A model generated the notes under the pieces. The model made no database searches. It saw only the letters and a list, made by a program, of their open reading frames with translations, and was not told where the DNA came from. A program made the translations under genes and the position numbers. DNA of 64,000 nt from Owenia fusiformis (Eukaryota; Annelida; Polychaeta; Sabellida; Oweniidae), in contig CAIIXF020000002.1 of NCBI GenBank assembly GCA_903813345.2, positions 18,056,813-18,120,812 on the forward strand, written 5' to 3'. This document shows positions 58,101-64,000 of the stretch, one piece after another; the stretch's first letter is position 1, and each line of letters starts with the position of its first letter.

Positions 58101-58148
58101 ATGAAGATCATCTTTGTACTCGCAGCCATTCAGCTCTTACAGATTAAG
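58101..58148 (+). CDS. ZP gene B exon 1: signal peptide
   Basis: ATG at 58101 begins a basic-hydrophobic leader, MKIIFVLAAIQLLQIK, then donor GTAAAT. Phase 0. An overlapping longer frame (57965-58147) in another phase encodes a hydrophobic stretch but includes CGTAGCCAGG-type repeat sequence and is not favoured. Confidence 0.85.
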
Positions 58149-61100
58149 GTAAATATCTTTTAAATATCATGATTCAAATAAGTACGATAAACCGTCATAA
58201 CATCCGTGTCTAACCGGAGGAAATCTTGGATTGAAAAAGGTGAAAAAATTGAAAATACAAATAAAATCAGTGGAATACTTCAGTGCTTGGTGTAAATGTT
58301 CTGATATTTCACACACATAATATGTATGACAAACAATATGAGTATGACACTTGGAAAATGTGTTTTCAAATGTGCCTTCACATCACGATTATCGATTTAT
58401 GCTTTTTACACATTCTGTCTAAATGCTAACGTTTTGCTGTTTCAGGGTGCCTTTGGACAGGCTACAGCTACGGGTACGTATTTTTTTTTTATCGTAGTTA
58501 CACATTTGGTTAAACGTCTCGGGAAATGTTTCGGGAAAACATTTATTCAGTATGGGCAAATTCAACCAACTATTATTCTGATCAAACAGCCGCCATTTTG
58601 TTTAGTTTAATATCGTAAATTCGGGTCTTATTTCCAAACAAAAATTCCAAAACGCACAAGAAATGATTGAGATATTGGTTATGAAAATAGAGTTGAAATT
58701 AAATAGTTGTCCGTTTAAATATAAAATAAAATGTTTTGGGAAAAACATTTATTCAGTATGGGCAAATTCAACCAACTATTATTCTGATCAATTAAAACGC
58801 CCCATCATGGAAATGATTGAGTGACAAGAAAAAGTTGATTTATGGTTAGAATCTTCAGACTTTTTGTAAGCCTCTTTCGAAGGAGCGCAGATTATTCGGG
58901 TATTATCCGGATTTCTTATTTATTGTTTACTGCTTTAGATATTCGATTTCGAATGTTAAATGTAATGTGTTTCCTTTTTGTCGGTGTATTGTTTGTCCAA
59001 CTTTCCATAGATTTAGACCAAGGAGGATTGGCTCCCAGAGTGCAACATCGATATTCCGTCCCTGTCCAATATGGGCATGTCGTGATACAAAATTCAAACA
59101 GCCGCCATTTTGTTCAATTTAACATTTGAATCGTAAATTCGGTTCATATTTCCAAACGAAAAATTCCAAAACTCACAAGGAATGATTGAGATATTGATTC
59201 GAATCTTTTGAACTGTTAATTTTAAAATAGTCGGTTACAATTTCAGAAAATAACGATATTTCGGCGTTTTCATTGTTGGAAAATATCGAGTTTCGATCCT
59301 GGGAGCAAATCCTCCTTGTATTTAGACCATATCAAATCTGTCCTATTAGTAGTGATACTAGTAAATGAGGTTTCAATACAAATAAGGACGTAGTGACGTA
59401 ACCACCATCTCTTTCAATTTCGTTTCCAGCCGATGTCAGCTGCCAAAAGGACGTGGATGGCCATCGATCAATTCACATTCAACTGAACAAAGAATCTGTT
59501 AATATTGCGGAAGCATATGCCTTCAACAAAAAAACGAGTTGTCCATTCACCCTTGATGCTAATGGAGGTGCTACGATTGACATTGATCTGGCACAGGGTC
59601 ATCTCTCCCAACAATATGAAGACTGTGGTATTGTCGAGGATGCGGTGAGCTCATGAATGAACTATTTAATTCACTCAGTAATTAATGTGCATATCCATAC
59701 GAAAATCTTGTAAAAATTATACTATTTTGAATCTATTCCTTAATTGTGAACTTAATTTTGATTAAATTGATTAAATAGCCATATTGTTGAACCTAATTCC
59801 TTTATATATTTCTATTTTTATTCTAGACGGTTTGAGTGTCGAATATATTCAAGTTTAGTGTCATCTCGACCACTGTGCTGGCACCTATTATTGTTGCACC
59901 GACTACAGGAGTAGAGGTTTACGTCTATGCAATTGTCTGCGACTTTAATGGTGTTAGTAATACAGCTACGGTTAATGGCATAACTATAGAAGATAGGTAA
60001 GGTTGTCTAAAAAAACGTACCACAAATTGTACATATTCTACTCACTATGAAGGGGATGTATGACTTATTTTAAGTACTACTATACCGGGATAGCGTTCAC
60101 CCTGTTTATATGTTATGCTGAGGATCCGATGATATATTTTCAAGTTTTCAACGTTGATATGAATAACGATATATTTCGACGATGCTTCGGTAAAAACAGA
60201 ATATACATTTAAAAATGAAATACAAAGAATTTATTCACCAAGAGGTATTTGATATGGGGAATATCACAATATATCAATATTTGGTATCATCCGAGGGATA
60301 TTCCTCATATCATCGCGACAGGTGAATAATGACCTTATACCATGGTCAAGAGCGATATCTACCCAGTCCTCTGTTGAATAAGAGAAAAAATGTTAGACTC
60401 TTAGGAACATTAAAGTTAACGTGCATTGGGAATTTAGGAAAAAGATAAATATAATATTTAGAAAATTCGAAAATTAAAATTACAAAATGTAAACTTTCGG
60501 AAAAAATGAAAATTAAAAAAGAAAGCTCTTGTGCCAAGCCCTAATGTATTTATAACTCGATATAATACTTGATCCAAGGTCTATATTACGATTCGAACAT
60601 GGAATTTCAAGCAGGGATTTTAAAGATATTAATTCTGGGTGAAAAAAACAATAGATCGCATGAGTTTTCCCTCTCGGAAAATAACATGAGAAATATTGTT
60701 TTCCACCTTATCCACCTTATCCTACGTAAAACATATTTTCCTTTTAAGAGATTCATTGTTTCTACAGATGCAACCCATTGATGCATAAAACATTGAAAAA
60801 ACACGAGTGGAAGGGGACAAAAATCAAGAAAACTTTTTTGAGAAAAAAATGTTAGCGGGTTGTTTGCTCTTCCTTGTCTCGAAATACAAATTATTTGATC
60901 ATCTCTATGAGTACTTTTCCTTTAGATAATGCAGTGGCCTAACATATGCACGTTTTCAATTCTTCAGAAGAAACAATCAAACCTATGTAAAATCTGTTTG
61001 CGATACCTTCTGTTACCTTCATTTCCTACTTTCGGTGCACTGAACGAAACACTTAATACAGACTAGGTATTGACGAATAAATACCGGGTGAAATAATGAC

Positions 61101-63128
61101 TTTGTTTCACATTAATAGAAGGCGTGAATACAGTCATTTTCGAATACATGTTTTATTTCAGCGCCCTCGCTGCTGGCACAGTCACCGTTGCCAACCCAAA
61201 TCCGACTCTACAGTTGCTTGATGCAAGTGACAACGCTGTTACAAAAGCGGCTGGTGAGACGCTTGATATGGCCGCGATGCCTTCCATACAAATTCAAGTG
61301 ACCATAGATACGAGCCAAGGTAAGCATAGCAGTGCTGTGTTCTCTAGAGAACGTTTTCACTTTTAGGCTGATAGAAACTCGATGGAAAAGGAGTGGTATC
61401 GATATGGTGAACTTTTTGAACACGCGTTTTTCTTAAACCAATCATCAAAACATTCTGAAAATTTTACACATCGTCAATTTAATGGTCATCTTTTGGATGA
61501 TAACATTAGAATTTGAAATATATACCTTTTCTCTATATTGTTTTAGAAAACACACCAGCCACTTCTTTTGTTCTTGGTATCATATGTTCGGAATGAAAGG
61601 AAACATCTATCCGAACCTCATTGGAACAAAAAGACATAAACACAACGTGTTTAGCTCTCTCAATATTGTAATTGTACAAAGGAAAGTTTGGTTGATTTTA
61701 AAAAAAGTATCTTGTTAATGAAATAAGAGGTTTATCTTAATTTTTATCTATTTTGGGGGGTTTTCTTTTAAGTTATCCTTTCGATGTGCAATGTAGTGCT
61801 ATAAAGACGTACGAGGTTTTTCACCGAAAATCCCTAAATGTGAGTCCCAATTTGAAGAAAAAGTCCCAGATATAGGTCCCATTTTGATGAAAATTTCCCA
61901 ATAACTGGGTCTTCTATCTGAAAATCCTAATCCCGTGTTGTTCTTGAAAAAATAACAGGAAGTTGTTTATGAAAAATGAACTAGAAGTGGGTCTATATTT
62001 GATAGAAAACCCCTGGACGTGGGTCAATTTTAGAGAAAAAAAACCTTGATGTTTGTGAATATTTTGAATATTAGCGGCATCCCTGTACAAAAACTGTTGC
62101 CACCGGGATCACGGGTTATCAATTCTTGATTTATTTGTTCATTTGCATAACTTTACCATACATAAATAGCCTTATTCACATGTGGAGCCATGACCATTGC
62201 ATTACATTGTATTACAGCTGTAGGCGGTATGAGGGTTGTAAAGTGCACAGCTTATGCAGGAGCCGATACGACAGGCCAATCATTGAGACTTTCTGATAGA
62301 GAAGGGTGAGTCTAATGTTCATAATTGTTAATAACCAATAAAACGGTCACTTTCAATATTAAACTAAAAATGTAATTGTCATCGACGAATGGTTATAAAC
62401 GGTGTATATTAAAGGCAGAATCAGATATATAGGGATGACAAAATAACAAGCAACGTGTACAATTGACCAACCAATCTATTCCTTACAATCTCAAATACAA
62501 TTATTAAAAAAGATTCACGATTTTGTTATGAATTGCTGGTGAGGTGCAAAAGTGCAAAAACGGATAAAAATGTTTAATTTCTCCCAAACAGTAAGAATGG
62601 TAAGCATGGATTCTTATAGACGAAAATCGACTGCTTTTGTGCTAAAATACTGTAAATGCTCACGCTTTGGACTATGTTTTTAAATGGAATTTCAAAATTG
62701 CCCAAATTTAATTTTTTGTAATAATTTAAATACCAGTTGTAGGAATTTTCCAAATTCTAGAGACTTATATTGCCCTTCTCTCTCGAGGGAATTCCCTATA
62801 CTGCCACTCGATTCAAAATGGCAGCCGTTATTTTTTTTCAAATATTACTATCGATGTGAACCAATGTTGGGTTCAAACCAGGCCAATGTTTTTGTGTTGT
62901 AGATGTGGTACGGATCAGTACGCCAATGCAATAGGTATTCCTGAGAAAGATACGGGCCCTGTGTTTCCAGGCTCTGGCTACAGTGATGCAGTTTCTGGCA
63001 AATATTCTGGCAACTCCATTGCCTTCCCCGCCTTTAAATTCCTCAACTCGAATTCGGTGACCTTTGAATGTGTTGTTATCATGTGTACAACTTCGGAAAT
63101 AACAGGATCGAGGACTGGTACCTGTGAG
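58101..63128 (+). CDS. ZP-domain protein B (3' exons beyond the window), in-frame TGA
   Basis: Exons 58101-58148, 58446-58473, 59430-59644, 59827-59996, 61162-61319, 62218-62305 and 62903-63128, all with AG/GT borders and agreeing phases (0,1,0,2,1,2,0). Exon 1 encodes the signal peptide MKIIFVLAAIQLLQIK. ZP-N cysteines: VSCQ, TSC, EDCG, VCDF. ZP-C: VVKCTAYAG, GCGTDQ, FECVVIMC, GTCE. It is the same exon plan as gene A, including an identical 158-nt linker exon, so A and B arose by tandem duplication. With the strong acceptor at 59826, the third codon of exon 4 is TGA (59833-59835). A downstream AG at 59850-59851 would avoid it in frame. Furin site, TM helix and tail are expected right of the window but not seen. 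Confidence 0.88.
58446..58473 (+). CDS. ZP gene B exon 2 (28-nt microexon)
   Basis: GAFGQATAT between TTTCAG and GTACGT. Phase 0 to 1. It probably contains the signal peptidase site (AFG or GQA). Confidence 0.8.
58529..59325. repeat. Local direct and inverted repeats in gene B intron 2
   Basis: AACATTTATTCAGTATGGGC occurs at about 58538 and 58749. CAGCCGCCATTTTGTT with TCGTAAATTCGG occurs at about 58588 and 59098. GATTTAGACCAAGGAGGATT (about 59010) is inverted at about 59305. The intron seems built from one duplicated, partly inverted element. Confidence 0.7.
59430..59644 (+). CDS. ZP gene B exon 3 (ZP-N)
   Basis: ADVSCQKDVDGHRSIHIQLN... TSCPFTLDANGG... QQYEDCGIVEDA. Acceptor GTTTCCAG, donor GTGAGC. 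Phase 1 to 0. Confidence 0.92.
59827..59996 (+). CDS. ZP gene B exon 4 (ZP-N end) with TGA codon
   Basis: After TTTTTATTCTAG the frame reads T V stop V S N I F K F S V I S T T V L, then VEVYVYAIVCDFNGV and ends in phase 2 as expected. The rest of the exon is clean, so the stop is an isolated change or the true start lies downstream. Confidence 0.75.
60225..60345 (-). repeat. Dispersed repeat, copy 2 (see 23125-23390)
   Basis: Complement of the 23.1-23.4 kb repeat, including CCTTATACCATGG at the end. Confidence 0.55.
60590..61010 (+). repeat. Diverged copy of the 1-690 foldback element
   Basis: GATCGCATGAGTTTT, GGAAAATAACATG, GAAATATTGTTTTC, GGGTTGTTTGC, ATGAGTACTTTTCC and CCTAACATATGCAC appear in the same order as in 352-630. 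Only the centre and right arm are present. Confidence 0.8.
61162..61319 (+). CDS. ZP gene B exon 5 (linker, 158 nt)
   Basis: ALAAGTVTVANPNPTLQLLD... IQIQVTIDTSQ. Acceptor TTATTTCAG, donor GTAAGC. Phase 2 to 1. Confidence 0.9.
62218..62305 (+). CDS. ZP gene B exon 6 (ZP-C start)
   Basis: VGGMRVVKCTAYAGADTT... SDREG. Acceptor TATTACAG, donor GTGAGT. Phase 1 to 2. Confidence 0.9.
62400..62620 (-). repeat. Dispersed repeat, copy 2 (see 54880-55115)
   Basis: Complement of the 54.9-55.1 kb repeat in intron 6 of gene B. Confidence 0.72.
62903..63128 (+). CDS. ZP gene B exon 7 (ZP-C core)
   Basis: GCGTDQYANAIGIPEKDT..., FPAFKFLNSNSVTFECVVIM, CTTSEITGSRTGTCE. The F-x-F and C-x4-C ZP-C signature is present. 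Acceptor TGTTGTAG, donor GTAAAT. Phase 0 out, as in exon e of gene A. Confidence 0.92.
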
Positions 63129-63178
63129 GTAAATTTATGACTCTGAAATATATTTCTCGTATGGACAAGTGATACATA

Positions 63179-63311
63179 AGGGAGTTTAAGCTTGCATATA
63201 AAATCGAAACGCCAACCTATACGTATGACCATCGCCCATACAAATGCATCGCTTAAATGTTTTCCGTTTGCGTTTAGGTTGTAAAAAACATTGCAAGCTT
63301 AAACTCCCTAT
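63179..63311. mobile_element. Short MITE with perfect 18-bp TIRs
   Basis: AGGGAGTTTAAGCTTGCA at the left and its perfect complement TGCAAGCTTAAACTCCCT at the right enclose about 95 bp without coding sequence. Confidence 0.75.
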
Positions 63312-64000
63312 TGTTTTAGGACCACGGGTGGATCAGAAATTACAATATAGCATATATTTCCGGAATGCCTGTTTGTGAGCCAGTAGCACTACCTGAGTAG
63401 TTTCCATTCCATAACTATCTAAGCACGTATGTCACATATATGTGTACATCTACTGACAATTTATGTTTTGAAATAGTATCAGGAGTGTCAGGGACCCCTA
63501 CAGATTACAATTTTGGACCAAAAAATTATATTTTTGACGGTATCAGTAAATCGCCGGCATAATTACACCTCACACGCTTTTTAAAGAAACAAAAATCAGT
63601 GCTAGCTGTAAATCATACAATTTTCGTTTGTGGGATATTTTCTCACCATTTAAGCAAATGGGAAGTTTTGATTAGCACAACACGATCTCGATGTGCTGAC
63701 ATTTGAGAAATCTTATTTTGAACTTTGTCAATTTAACATGTATGTCTATAGCGAAATAGTAGGTTGTTTTCCCATAAGGTTTTAGAGGAACAATTACTTG
63801 ACATAAAAATGCCATTGAATGAAGTAATATAAAACGTATATGCAAATGTACGATAACACGCAATCTAAATAACAATTAAATGGGGATTTTGTTGTATATA
63901 AATTCCAAGTGAAACTGACCAGCGCCCTGTACATTTATGGAATTACTTAAAAGTATATTTTATTCCCTTCAATCGTTACCTTACTATGACAAGTATTCTC
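63312..64000. other. Intron or 3' region of ZP gene B, no exon recognised
   Basis: No furin-site or transmembrane exon matching gene A exons f and g could be found before the window ends. Confidence 0.5.

Noticed and set aside
57965-58147. 60-codon hydrophobic frame overlapping the ZP-B signal exon
   Set aside because: Different phase from the well supported signal peptide exon, and partly made of a CGTAGCCAGG-type repeat.

Overview
This is a repeat-rich, AT-rich, intron-containing metazoan window. The few coding exons sit in long introns. The gene families present (a glycine-receptor-type Cys-loop channel and tandem zona pellucida (ZP) domain membrane proteins), together with APE-type LINEs, foldback elements, mariner-like non-autonomous elements and organised satellites, suggest a marine invertebrate. 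A mollusc-like or other lophotrochozoan/ambulacrarian genome is plausible, but the species cannot be fixed from sequence alone.

Layout. 1-690: foldback element. 896-4104: 5'-truncated LINE with a long open EN-RT frame and a 12-bp target duplication. 4671-13035, minus strand: 5' part of a Cys-loop (glycine receptor-like) subunit gene, with three exons in correct phase and introns holding the LINE, a TIR element (8395-9004), a mariner-like element (10200-11294) and a 103-bp satellite (11740-12890). 13-23 kb: microsatellites, a compound minisatellite, hairpins, a GC-box/CRE region near 19.5-19.8 kb and a fresh 1.13-kb inverted-repeat element (20985-22115). 23550-32325: an 8.8-kb satellite built of 186-bp monomers in a 558-bp trimeric higher-order repeat. 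32.3-38.3 kb: foldback and mariner-like elements and a GC-rich repeat family.

38549-50246, plus strand: ZP-domain gene A (389 residues visible, 5' exons missing), with ZP-N, ZP-C, a furin-type site, a transmembrane segment and a short tail. Its largest intron (40514-47109) holds a nested, spliced transposon gene (41805-44701) for a DDD-type transposase-like protein with a C-terminal PHD-type finger, preceded 13 nt upstream by a small PHD-like ORF. Both flanks carry copies of a 14-bp near-palindrome (GTGATTCCGTCACG). LINE fragments lie between the transposase 3' end and the right motif cluster. 50.8-58 kb: intergenic, with a second copy of the 8.4-kb element, more dispersed repeats and a mariner-like element. 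58101-63128 and beyond, plus strand: ZP-domain gene B, a tandem paralogue with the same exon structure and phases, including its signal peptide exon, but with an in-frame TGA at the start of exon 4. Its 3' exons lie outside the window.

Genes A and B are a local duplication of a secreted or membrane-anchored, polymerising ZP module. The Cys-loop gene is an unrelated neighbour. Most remaining sequence is mobile or satellite DNA.
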